From: an uncultured Bacteroides sp.
GTDB lineage: Bacteria; Bacteroidota; Bacteroidia; Bacteroidales; Bacteroidaceae
Assembly (NCBI RefSeq): GCF_963678425.1
Contig: NZ_OY782855.1
Span: 1,984,001 to 2,048,000 of the forward strand
DNA length: 64,000 nucleotides
Direction of reading: 5' to 3'
Shown: positions 7,850 through 16,905 of the stretch, piece after piece
How the letters are laid out: every line of letters starts with the position of its first letter
Numbering within the stretch: position 1 is the first letter of the stretch
Made by a program: the position numbers and the translations under genes
The notes under the pieces: generated by a model
Database searches by the model: none
Told to the model about the DNA's origin: nothing
Seen by the model: only the letters and a program-made list of their open reading frames with translations

Positions 7850-10741
7850 ATGATAGATCAATTTTTAATGTCTTCAGTTTCATTAATTAAAAGCAGAAGA
7901 TGTTTAATCACCATATTATTCTTTTGTATTTCAATTATTTCTTTTTCTCAGATAAACCTGCCATACGTTCAGAATTTTTCCAGAGGTAATTATACTGGTG
8001 GGTCTCAGAACTGGAGCATAACCCAAGGAAATGATGGGATAATGTATGTTGCTAATAATCAGAGAATGTTATCATTTGATGGAAAGAAATGGAAACTTCA
8101 TGTTCTTCCATCTAAATCTAGAATCAGGTCTCTTTATTCAGATACTGATGGGCGAATTTATTGTGGAGCATTTGAAGAGTTTGGTTATTGGGAAAAAGAT
8201 ATCTATGGTGAATTGAGATACGTATCACTATCTAAAGACTTAAAAGGTTTCAGATTTCATAATGATGATATATGGAGCATTCTGAAGCTGAAGAACAAAA
8301 TTATCTTTCAAAGCTTTTCTTCCTTCTTTTCATACGATAGAAAGACAATAAAAGGATATAATTTATCATTTAATCCATTGTTTTTTAATTTGATAGGAAA
8401 CGGAATATATACAGGTGTATCAAAAAAAGGATTATATTCATACGATGGCTTTAAGTTTAAACAACTTACCAGTAATTCTTCAATGGGCAATTCAGATATC
8501 ATTTCATCTGTTAACCTGGGGCATAATAAGACACTTATCGCTACAGTGTCATCGGGGGTATATCTTTACCAAAATGGTAAATCAACAAAATGGCTTACTA
8601 ATTATAATGCTGAATTATCCTCAGCCGTAATAAACAGAACAATTATTACCCGTGATTCTTTAATCATAATAGGTACCATTCACAATGGTATTTATGCATT
8701 TAATATGAACCAGCAACTGGTATGGAGAATAAATCATGAATCCGGATTACAGAATAATACAGTCTTGGGACTTTTCTGTGACTCTTCAGGTAATTTATGG
8801 GCTGCATTGGATAATGGTATTTCATTGATTTATATGAATAATGCATTACGCTTTTCTTCTAATCAGTTTCAAAAAATAGGTTCGGTTTATTCGGCTGTAT
8901 ACAGGTCTCCGTACTTGTTTTTAGGTACAAATCAAGGGCTTTATTATTATAACTTACAGCAGGAAGGAAGCGTAAATCTGATTCCGGGAACAAGTGGGCA
9001 GATATGGGATCTTTCTGTCATAGACAATCAATTGATTTGCGGACACAATGATCAGACATTCAGAATTGACAATCTAAAAGCTACCAGGCTTATAAATGTA
9101 TCAGGGGGAGCTTGCATAAAGCGATTCGAACATGAAGGGAACCAGTATCTTATTCAGGGAACATATACCTCACTTGTTTTATACAAAAAGAATTCATCTG
9201 GCCAGTGGAGCTTTCTGAGAGAAATTAAAGGCTTCATAAATCCGCTTAGATATATTGAGATTGATCAGAATATGAATCTTTGGGCTAGTCATATAGAAAG
9301 GGGACTTTATCGGATAAAGCTTGATAATACGCTCCAACGTGTGCGTTCTGTGAAAACCTATTATAGTCTTGATAAAACGTCAAATATTTCAAAAGTAAAC
9401 GTCTTTAAATTTAACGGGAGAATTGTTTTTGCTAATGGTCGAAAGATTTATACGTATGATGACCTCACTGATTCTATTATTCCTTTTCAAAAATTAAATA
9501 ATCAACTGGGAGAATTTAGAAGTTTGCATAAAATAATATCGGTTGGCAAAGATAAATATTGGCTGATAAAAGATGATGGATGTGCGCTTGTTATTTATTC
9601 CGGAGACAAACTTACTTTTTTGAAGAAAATACCTTTCTCATTACTGAATAATAAAGTACTTGAGCAAAATGAAAATATTGCAGTAATAAATGATAATACT
9701 TATCTGTTCTGTATGGAAAATGCTTTAGCATTGTATTCATCAGATAAGAAATTAGCAGTTTATAAGCATTTTCGGTTATTCCTTAGTTCTATAAAAGTAG
9801 AACAAGATGGTCAGAAGAATATGCTGCATATGCCATTAAATGATTCTGATCCTTTTCATATTCCTTATGTAAAAAATAATAAAATAATATTTGATGTAGC
9901 TTTCCCCGATTTTACTGATAAAGATAATTATTTTAAATACAGACTAGTAGGACTGGATAGCAAATGGACTGAGCCTGCTAAGCAATCAACTATTGATTAT
10001 TCAAGATTACCCTATGGTTCTTATAGACTAGAAATCAAAGCTTTTTCTTCTGATGGAAACGAACTGGCTCACTATGCTTATTCCTTTGTTATTGATCCAC
10101 CGTTTTATGCAAGTATGTATGCTTTTATAATTTATATTTTATTAGTTGTAGCTATGGTCTTTTATATAAAGAAATACATAAATAACTCAATAGAACGTGA
10201 TAAAGATAAAATGCAGAAAGAACAGGAACGCTTGCTACTTGAAGAAAAAGAAAGGCAGGAAAAAAATATTATGAAATTGGAAAATGAGAAGTTGGAAGCT
10301 GAGCTACTGCATAAGAGCAAAGAAATGGCTAGCTCAACAATGTTAATAATTAATAAAAATAAGGTTCTTCAGATATTAAAAGATGAATTAGGAGAACAAA
10401 AGAAGGCTCTTGGAAACCAATATCCAAATAAATATTATAATAAACTGATAAATCTGATAGAAGAAAATATAAGTTCTGAAGATGATTGGGAAATATTTCA
10501 ATCAAATTTTGACCGTATACATGAAAACTTCTTCCGTAATCTGAAATTAAGATATCCGGATATAACTCCTAATGACTTAAAGTTATGTGCATACTTAAGA
10601 TTAAACCTTTCTACAAAAGACATAGCACATTTAATGAATATATCTGTTCGCGGGGTTGAAGTAGCTCGTTACAGACTAAGAAAAAAGCTTAATATACCTT
10701 CTGAAAAGAATCTTATAGACTTCATGATTGAATTTAAATAA
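7850..10741 (+). CDS. SusR-like membrane-tethered regulator (propeller, Y_Y_Y, LuxR-type HTH)
   Basis: A 963-aa one-component regulator of the adjacent susCD locus. A signal anchor (about residues 15-34) is followed by a long periplasmic part with two-component-regulator propeller repeats (for example SSGNLWAALDNGISLIY) and a Y_Y_Y domain (about 680-748; YFKYRLVGLDSKW). One membrane helix (about 752-775) leads into a Lys/Glu-rich coiled coil and a C-terminal LuxR-type HTH (about 895-960; LRLNLSTKDIAHLMNISVRG). There is no histidine kinase or receiver domain, so it resembles SusR rather than hybrid two-component systems. It would sense a periplasmic oligosaccharide and activate susC directly. 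The 225-bp gap to susC holds candidate binding sites. Confidence 0.9.
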   Translation: MIDQFLMSSVSLIKSRRCLITILFFCISIISFSQINLPYVQNFSRGNYTGGSQNWSITQGNDGIMYVANNQRMLSFDGKKWKLHVLPSKSRIRSLYSDTDGRIYCGAFEEFGYWEKDIYGELRYVSLSKDLKGFRFHNDDIWSILKLKNKIIFQSFSSFFSYDRKTIKGYNLSFNPLFFNLIGNGIYTGVSKKGLYSYDGFKFKQLTSNSSMGNSDIISSVNLGHNKTLIATVSSGVYLYQNGKSTKWLTNYNAELSSAVINRTIITRDSLIIIGTIHNGIYAFNMNQQLVWRINHESGLQNNTVLGLFCDSSGNLWAALDNGISLIYMNNALRFSSNQFQKIGSVYSAVYRSPYLFLGTNQGLYYYNLQQEGSVNLIPGTSGQIWDLSVIDNQLICGHNDQTFRIDNLKATRLINVSGGACIKRFEHEGNQYLIQGTYTSLVLYKKNSSGQWSFLREIKGFINPLRYIEIDQNMNLWASHIERGLYRIKLDNTLQRVRSVKTYYSLDKTSNISKVNVFKFNGRIVFANGRKIYTYDDLTDSIIPFQKLNNQLGEFRSLHKIISVGKDKYWLIKDDGCALVIYSGDKLTFLKKIPFSLLNNKVLEQNENIAVINDNTYLFCMENALALYSSDKKLAVYKHFRLFLSSIKVEQDGQKNMLHMPLNDSDPFHIPYVKNNKIIFDVAFPDFTDKDNYFKYRLVGLDSKWTEPAKQSTIDYSRLPYGSYRLEIKAFSSDGNELAHYAYSFVIDPPFYASMYAFIIYILLVVAMVFYIKKYINNSIERDKDKMQKEQERLLLEEKERQEKNIMKLENEKLEAELLHKSKEMASSTMLIINKNKVLQILKDELGEQKKALGNQYPNKYYNKLINLIEENISSEDDWEIFQSNFDRIHENFFRNLKLRYPDITPNDLKLCAYLRLNLSTKDIAHLMNISVRGVEVARYRLRKKLNIPSEKNLIDFMIEFK

Positions 10742-10808
10742 AAATATTGTTTAAAAAGAATAAATAATTTAACTCAGTGTTTAACAGTTATTTAACTGAC
10801 TTAAATTA

Positions 10809-10867
10809 TTTTATGTAGTAGTAAAAAGATACCTTATTTTTCCTATCACTTTTTATGAAGTAGTAGA
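10809..10867 (+). repeat. Direct repeat, candidate operator of the susC promoter
   Basis: TTTTATGTAGTAGTAAA (10809-10825) recurs as TTTTATGAAGTAGTAGA (10851-10867): 15 of 17 bases agree and the offset is 42 bp, four helical turns. The downstream copy ends 14 bp before the -33 element of the susC promoter, which is an activator-like position. The binding protein would be the regulator encoded just upstream; this is inference. Confidence 0.55.
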
Positions 10868-10881
10868 GTTGGGGAATCTTC

Positions 10882-10913
10882 TTTGCATTTGTTTCCTTCC
10901 GTATATACTTTTG
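10882..10913 (+). promoter_or_regulatory. susC promoter
   Basis: TTTG (10882-10885), a 20-bp spacer and TACTTTTG (10906-10913). The expected transcript start near 10920 lies downstream of the first in-frame ATG (10883), which supports initiation of SusC at 10967. Confidence 0.75.
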
Positions 10914-10966
10914 TTCTGTTTCAATATATTAAACACAACGATTGTCAATCAATTAAATTCAGAGCT

Positions 10967-13900
10967 ATGAAATTAAAATTAATTATTTTATTAAGCCTGC
11001 TTATGTCTGCAGCTTCCATTTTTGCTCAGCAAAAGTTGCACATAAGTGGAGTAGTAATGGAAAAAGCTACAAACTTACCTATTATTGGGGCAAGTGTGAA
11101 AGTTCAAGGCACATCAAATGGTACAGTAAGTGATACTAATGGTGGGTATTCCTTGAATAATGTTCCTGAAAATGCAACTTTAGTCTTTACTTATATTGGT
11201 ATGAATGCCATTGAAGAGAAAGTAAATGGCAGAACCAAAATAGATGTTTATTTAACCGAAGCCTCACAACAATTAAATGAAGTTGTTGTAATTGGTTATG
11301 GTACAGCAAAAGCTAAAGACTTAACAGCACCAATTGCTGTAGTAAAAGCAGAAGATATTATTAAACATGCCTCAACTTCTCCAATGAGCGCATTGCAAGG
11401 TGCAGTAGCAGGGGTACAGATCACGAATACTGGTGCTCCGGGGGCAGGACCAGATGTACATATTCGTGGTATTGGCTCTTTTGGAACAACATCTCCACTA
11501 TATGTTGTTGATGGAATGTTTTACGATAATATTAATTTCTTAAATAATTCAGATATTCAGGATATCTCAATATTGAAAGATGCTTCTGCAGCTGCAATTT
11601 ATGGTGTACGTGCAGCAAATGGCGTTGTAATTGTAACAACAAGAAAGGGAAGTTTAAATACCAAGCCTGTTATAACTTATGATGGTTATTATGGTTTTCA
11701 AAAAGCTACGAATAAACTCAAAATGGCTAATGCCCAGGAATATGCAACGATGCAATTGGAAAAGGGAGGAACAACAGATAAAGCAGTACTTGATAATTCT
11801 GTCAGACTTTACGGAGGCAATGCTGCTACTTCAATGCCAAGTACAAATACAGATTGGTATAATGAGCTTCTAAGAACAGCAATGATTCAAAACCATAGTT
11901 TGGATATTTCAGGAGGGAATGATAAGACTGCTTATTCTGTTGGGCTGAACTATATGAAACAGGAAGGCATCATGGATGTTAAGAACCAATATGAACGTTT
12001 GAACATTCGTACAAAAGCAGACTATAATCCATATAACTGGATGAAATTAGGAGCTAACATTGTATTAAGTGATGCTACAAAATTTGATCCGAATAATGCG
12101 GCTTGGGGTAGTGCTTATGTTGCTCCTCCTATTTTCCCTGTTTATGATAATAACAATACAGATGCTTTCCCAGTAAAATTTGCATCACCAAGTCAGATTG
12201 GATTATCTACTTATTTTGGTAATCCTGTAGCTATGGCTTACTACAATAATCAAAAGAACCAGACTATACAGATACTCCCTACATTTTATGCAGAACTTTA
12301 TCTTCTTCCTAAAAATAAACTAAAATTTAGAACTGCATATAGCCAGGATATTTCTTTTGTACAGGGCAGAAATTATACTCCTTCATATTATGTTAGTGGA
12401 AGCCAACATAACACGACGTCAACATTAAAGAAGTATAATGATTTCTATAGAAACTGGATTTTAGACAATACATTGACTTATCAGGATTCTTTTGAAAAGC
12501 ATAACTTGACTGCATTGGTTGGTCAGTCTATGCGTAGTGATAATTACCGTAATCTTTGGGGACAAGCTTCTGGTGTTCCAGGCGATCATGAAGAATATCT
12601 GTATTTGAATCAGGGTAATGCTGATGGAAGAACAACAGGAGATGGCGGAACAACTTACAAAGGACTTTCATACTTTGGACGTGTTGCATATAACTATGCT
12701 GATAAGTATTTCCTAACAGCTACAATGCGTGCTGATGGCAGTTCCAAATATCAGGAGAAATGGGGATATTTCCCATCTGTAGGTGCGGCATGGACTATGA
12801 CAGAAGAGGACTTTATGAAAAACCAACATGTATTTGATTATTTAAAGTTGAGAGCAAGTTGGGGTATGTTAGGAAATGATAAAGTTCAGCCAAGTGATGG
12901 ATTTGCTTCTGTAACTCAAAATCTTGGAACATCAGGAGTCTTTGGATCAGGAGTTATTCCGGGATATACAAATCTGGTGTATTTCAGCTGGTTGAAATGG
13001 GAAGTTGTGCATGAATTGAATTTGGGTTTAAACGGTACTTTATTAAAAAATCGTTTGACTGTAGATGCTGATTACTATCACAGACTTACTAAAAATGCTG
13101 TTATTAATGCTCCGCTTCCTATGGGTGCAGGAAATCTGCTAGGTAATAATGGAGAAATCCTAAATTCCGGATTTGAATTATCTCTTAATTGGCAAGATAA
13201 GATTGGTAAAGACTTCACATATTATGTAGGCGCAAATATAACCACTTTGCATAATGAAGTAAAGAGTTTGAACGGTTTGCCATATCTGTATGGTGGAACT
13301 GCTGAATTCCGTACCATATCTAAAGTTGGAGAGCAATTAAATGCTTATTATGGCTATAAAGTACTAGGCGTTTATCAAAATGCTCAGGAAATTGCTAATG
13401 ATCCGATTGCAGTTGCTAATGGTTTGAAGCCTGGCGATTTTAGATATCAGGATACTAATAATGATAAAAAGATTGATGATAACGACCGTGTTATTTTAGG
13501 ATCATATATTCCTTCATTTACTTATGGATTAAATCTTGGCTTTAGTTACAAGAAATTTGATTTTTCAGTTGCTATGTCTGGTGTTAGCGGTAATGAAATA
13601 GTAAATAGAAAAAGAGGTAACAGAAGATGGCAGAGTGATATCAACTATGACGAAGATATGGTAAAGAACCGCTGGACAGGCGAAGGAACAACAAATAAAT
13701 ATCCTTCAGCAGCAGGTACAATTAATCCATGGAATATTTCAAAATTCAATTCATTCTATGTAGAAGATGGTTCATATTTCCGTATCCAGAATATTCAGGC
13801 TGCTTATACATTCAGTAATTTAAAAATCAGTAGTTTAGAGATGCCCACAGTTCGCCTGAGCTTAACTGCCGAAAGACCTTTTACATCATTTAAATCAAAT

Positions 13901-13993
13901 GGATTTACTCCTGAAGTAGGAGGTATTGGTTTTGATGATCAGGTTTATCCTTTGGCAGCAACTTATACAGTTGGATTAAGAATCACTTACTAA
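10967..13993 (+). CDS. SusC-family TonB-dependent outer-membrane transporter
   Basis: Outer-membrane importer for oligosaccharides, working with the SusD-like lipoprotein encoded next (1008 aa). MKLKLIILLSLLMSAASIFA is a clear signal peptide. Then come a carboxypeptidase-regulatory-like beta-sandwich (about residues 25-100), a TonB-box region ending in the SusC signature LNEVVVIGYGTAKAK, a plug domain (about 115-230) with SILKDASAAAIYGVRAANGV, and a long beta-barrel ending YTVGLRITY. An upstream ATG at 10883 is rejected because it precedes the predicted transcript start and would put 28 residues before the signal peptide. The gap to susD is 19 bp. Confidence 0.95.
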   Translation: MKLKLIILLSLLMSAASIFAQQKLHISGVVMEKATNLPIIGASVKVQGTSNGTVSDTNGGYSLNNVPENATLVFTYIGMNAIEEKVNGRTKIDVYLTEASQQLNEVVVIGYGTAKAKDLTAPIAVVKAEDIIKHASTSPMSALQGAVAGVQITNTGAPGAGPDVHIRGIGSFGTTSPLYVVDGMFYDNINFLNNSDIQDISILKDASAAAIYGVRAANGVVIVTTRKGSLNTKPVITYDGYYGFQKATNKLKMANAQEYATMQLEKGGTTDKAVLDNSVRLYGGNAATSMPSTNTDWYNELLRTAMIQNHSLDISGGNDKTAYSVGLNYMKQEGIMDVKNQYERLNIRTKADYNPYNWMKLGANIVLSDATKFDPNNAAWGSAYVAPPIFPVYDNNNTDAFPVKFASPSQIGLSTYFGNPVAMAYYNNQKNQTIQILPTFYAELYLLPKNKLKFRTAYSQDISFVQGRNYTPSYYVSGSQHNTTSTLKKYNDFYRNWILDNTLTYQDSFEKHNLTALVGQSMRSDNYRNLWGQASGVPGDHEEYLYLNQGNADGRTTGDGGTTYKGLSYFGRVAYNYADKYFLTATMRADGSSKYQEKWGYFPSVGAAWTMTEEDFMKNQHVFDYLKLRASWGMLGNDKVQPSDGFASVTQNLGTSGVFGSGVIPGYTNLVYFSWLKWEVVHELNLGLNGTLLKNRLTVDADYYHRLTKNAVINAPLPMGAGNLLGNNGEILNSGFELSLNWQDKIGKDFTYYVGANITTLHNEVKSLNGLPYLYGGTAEFRTISKVGEQLNAYYGYKVLGVYQNAQEIANDPIAVANGLKPGDFRYQDTNNDKKIDDNDRVILGSYIPSFTYGLNLGFSYKKFDFSVAMSGVSGNEIVNRKRGNRRWQSDINYDEDMVKNRWTGEGTTNKYPSAAGTINPWNISKFNSFYVEDGSYFRIQNIQAAYTFSNLKISSLEMPTVRLSLTAERPFTSFKSNGFTPEVGGIGFDDQVYPLAATYTVGLRITY

Positions 13994-14012
13994 CCTTTAA
14001 AAATATACAAAA

Positions 14013-15446
14013 ATGAAATATACTTTCAAAAAACAGATTTGGTTGCTTTTGTTGGCATCAGCTACATTAGCAAGCTGCAATAATTTTATTGATAGACTTC
14101 CTGAAAACAGTGTTGAAGCAAGTACTGTTGATTATACTAATCTGGCAGATATGTATAAACCTGTATCCGGAGTTTATGCTGTTGCAAACTCTAAATTATC
14201 ATTCTGGGGAGAACTAGGATTGATGGTTGTACGTGGTGATGATGCAAATAAAGGCTCAAATCCTAATGATCAGATTGAATTCCAATATTGTAAAGACTTT
14301 CAATATGATAAAATTAAGAGCTATTGGGCTTTGAATTCCAGTTGGGAAGGACTCTATAATATTGTATCAACAGCCAATGCTACTTTGATTTCGCTCGAAA
14401 AATACGGAGAGAATGTAAAGACAGATGCAGATAGAAAGAATCTTGCACAATATAGTGCTGAAGTCCGCTTTTTACGTGGATATGCATTTTACCGTATAAC
14501 TCAGCTTTGGGGGGCAGCTCCGCTTTTAATTGATAACCAACAGTTGAATCTGACTAAATCATCAAAGGATGATGTGCATAAGTTTATTCAGTCAGAAATG
14601 AACTATTGTGTTTCAAATTTACCTGATCAACGTCCTAATCAGAACGTAAATCCTGGTGCTGTTACAAAGTATTCCGCTTTGATGTTGAAAGCAAAACTGG
14701 CATTACTGGACGGAGATTATAATCTGGTACTTTCTGCTACTAATGATATTATTAATTCTAATAAGTTCAATCTTTATAGTGATTACTATCAGCTATTTAA
14801 GATTCCGGGAAAACTTTCCAATGAGTCTTTATTCGAATTACAATTTACTGATTTCGGAACAGCAAGTGGACAATCGGTAACATCGGATGCATGGTTTGCT
14901 TTCCAGGGACCTCGTAGTGGCACAGGCTTTATTCAAGGATGGGGATTCATGACACCTTCTCAAAGTATTCGTACTTTCCTGACTTCCAGAAATGATAGTG
15001 TTCGTGCTAAAACAACATTTATGTATACCAATGCATCTACACCTTCGGGCGACTGGATTAATCCGGGACAACCGGGCGAACCCGACTGTTATAATGGTAA
15101 GGCATATACGCCTTCTAACCAGATGACACCGGGCAGAACAGACTATGGCATGAATAATAATATCCGCGTATTCAGATATGCTGATGTCTTGCTGATGAAT
15201 GCTGAAGCAAAAGTCAGATTAGGACAGAATGGTGATTCTCCTTTGAACTTAGTTCGTCAGAGAGCAAAATTATCTTCTTTGACAAATGCTACGGTTGATC
15301 AGATTCTTGATGAACGTAAAGCTGAATTTGCAATGGAATGGGGCGATCGTTTCTTTGATTTGTTAAGAACCGGTAAATTACCTGCAGGAGCAGAATATTA
15401 TCCTATCCCTCAAAATCAGATTGACTTGAATCCTAATTTGAAATAG
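14013..15446 (+). CDS. SusD-family surface glycan-binding lipoprotein
   Basis: Surface lipoprotein (477 aa) that caps the SusC barrel and captures oligosaccharides. The lipobox LASC puts the lipidated Cys at residue 22. TPR-like helices follow, with the SusD feature AEVRFLRGYAFYRITQLWG near residue 150, and the conserved C-terminal stretch ILDERKAEFAMEWGDRFFDLLRTG. It is slightly shorter than many SusD proteins (about 500-600 aa). It belongs to the operon with susC upstream. A hairpin separates it from the glycosidase genes and may set a step-down in expression. Confidence 0.95.
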   Translation: MKYTFKKQIWLLLLASATLASCNNFIDRLPENSVEASTVDYTNLADMYKPVSGVYAVANSKLSFWGELGLMVVRGDDANKGSNPNDQIEFQYCKDFQYDKIKSYWALNSSWEGLYNIVSTANATLISLEKYGENVKTDADRKNLAQYSAEVRFLRGYAFYRITQLWGAAPLLIDNQQLNLTKSSKDDVHKFIQSEMNYCVSNLPDQRPNQNVNPGAVTKYSALMLKAKLALLDGDYNLVLSATNDIINSNKFNLYSDYYQLFKIPGKLSNESLFELQFTDFGTASGQSVTSDAWFAFQGPRSGTGFIQGWGFMTPSQSIRTFLTSRNDSVRAKTTFMYTNASTPSGDWINPGQPGEPDCYNGKAYTPSNQMTPGRTDYGMNNNIRVFRYADVLLMNAEAKVRLGQNGDSPLNLVRQRAKLSSLTNATVDQILDERKAEFAMEWGDRFFDLLRTGKLPAGAEYYPIPQNQIDLNPNLK

Positions 15447-15459
15447 TGATTTGTATAAG

Positions 15460-15502
15460 TATACGACGAGGATTTGTAATTTGCCTCGTCGTATATTTTT
15501 CT
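15460..15502 (+). terminator. Intra-operon hairpin between susD and GH144
   Basis: Perfect 12-nt arms (15460-15471 and 15484-15495; core ACGACGAGG/CCTCGTCGT) followed by five Ts. It looks like a factor-independent terminator but lies inside the PUL operon, 24 bp before the next gene. Partial termination or mRNA processing would give SusC/SusD excess over the enzymes. Confidence 0.65.
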
Positions 15503-15525
15503 ACTAATTAATTAATATACAACTC

Positions 15526-16893
15526 GTGAAAATAAAAAAATATCTGGTTTTCTTTCTTTTGCTAATCTTCTGTGAACAATCGTTTTGCAGTTGTGCCAGA
15601 TCGGTAAATGAACAAAATGCCACTTTGTCCGGTAATCGTCAGTTATCTTTTCCATCGGATAGTGCTTTCCTGGATTACATTCAAAAGGCTCATATCAATT
15701 ATTTGTGGAAAGGTGCTGAACCTATATCCGGAATGGCTCCTGAGCGAATTCATCTTGATGGTGTATATCCGGAAAACGATCAGAATGTAGTAACAACAGG
15801 TGGAAGTGGATTTGCAATAGCTGGTTTGCTGGTAGGAATTGATCGGGGATTTATTCCTCGTCAGGCTGCTGTGGTACATCTTACCAAAATAGTCAATTTC
15901 CTGGCCAAAGCAGATCGCTTTCATGGAATGTGGCCTCACTGGATGTATGGCAATACAGGAAAAGTTAAACCATTTGGTCTGAAAGATGATGGGGGTGACT
16001 TAGTAGAAAGTTCTTTTTTGATGGAAGGGTTGCTTTGTGTAAGACAATACTTCAGAAATGGAAATACTGAAGAGAAACAGCTTGCCGATAAGATTGATAT
16101 TCTTTGGAAGCAAATGGAATATAGCTGGTATTTACATGATCAAAATGTTCTTTACTGGCATTGGTCACCCAATTATGGCTGGGAAATGAATTTTCCTTTG
16201 CAAGGATACAATGAATGTCTGATAGCTTACATTCTTGGAGCTTCCTCTCCAACATATTCCATTCCGGCTTCTGCTTATCATGAAGGATGGGCTAGAAGTG
16301 GAGGAATAGTAAGCAATGCTACTCCTTATGGAATACCTCTCGAAGTGAAACATAATGGAGCAGAAGAGTATGGCGGTCCTCTTTTCTGGGCACATTATTC
16401 TTATATTGGCCTGAATCCGAAAGGACTGAAAGACCAATATGCTGATTATTGGAATGTAACTCGTAATCAAGCTTTGGTTAATTATATGTATTGTGTGGCT
16501 AATCCAAAATCATTTAAAGGATACTCTGATTCCTGCTGGGGACTAACAGCTAGTTATTCTGTTACAGGTTATGAGGCACATATGCCTATGAATAATGATA
16601 AAGGAGTAATTTCACCTACGGCTGCGCTTTCAAGTTTTGCATATACACCTGCAGAATCAATGCGGGCGCTAAAATATTTCTATTTTCAGTTAGGAGATAA
16701 GTTATGGGGGCAGTATGGCTTTTTCGATGCGTTTAGCATTGGTGATAACTGGTACCCGAAACGTTATCTGGTTATTGACCAGTGCACTGTAGCACCGATG
16801 ATTGAGAATTATAGAAGTGGTTTGCTATGGAAGCTTTTTATGAGTTGCCCTGAGGTGCAGGATGGACTTAAAAAATTAGGTTTTAATAATTGA
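15526..16893 (+). CDS. GH144-type endo-beta-1,2-glucanase (glucoamylase-fold lipoprotein)
   Basis: A 455-aa secreted protein of the (alpha/alpha)6-barrel glycoamylase family (PF10091). Characterised Bacteroidota members in family GH144 cut beta-1,2-glucan. The N-terminus is hydrophobic and ends FCSCA, suggesting a lipoprotein, though the lipobox is not canonical. Conserved-looking stretches are FHGMWPHWMYGNTG, KDDGGDLVESSFLMEG, YGWEMNFPLQGYNECLIAYILG and GPLFWAHYSYIGLNP; acidic residues in the second and third are likely catalytic. The start codon is GTG at 15526. The GH3 gene follows after 12 bp, giving a plausible two-enzyme pathway from polymer to glucose. Substrate is inferred from family and context. 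Confidence 0.8.
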   Translation: MKIKKYLVFFLLLIFCEQSFCSCARSVNEQNATLSGNRQLSFPSDSAFLDYIQKAHINYLWKGAEPISGMAPERIHLDGVYPENDQNVVTTGGSGFAIAGLLVGIDRGFIPRQAAVVHLTKIVNFLAKADRFHGMWPHWMYGNTGKVKPFGLKDDGGDLVESSFLMEGLLCVRQYFRNGNTEEKQLADKIDILWKQMEYSWYLHDQNVLYWHWSPNYGWEMNFPLQGYNECLIAYILGASSPTYSIPASAYHEGWARSGGIVSNATPYGIPLEVKHNGAEEYGGPLFWAHYSYIGLNPKGLKDQYADYWNVTRNQALVNYMYCVANPKSFKGYSDSCWGLTASYSVTGYEAHMPMNNDKGVISPTAALSSFAYTPAESMRALKYFYFQLGDKLWGQYGFFDAFSIGDNWYPKRYLVIDQCTVAPMIENYRSGLLWKLFMSCPEVQDGLKKLGFNN

Positions 16894-16905
16894 TAAAATT
16901 AAGGT

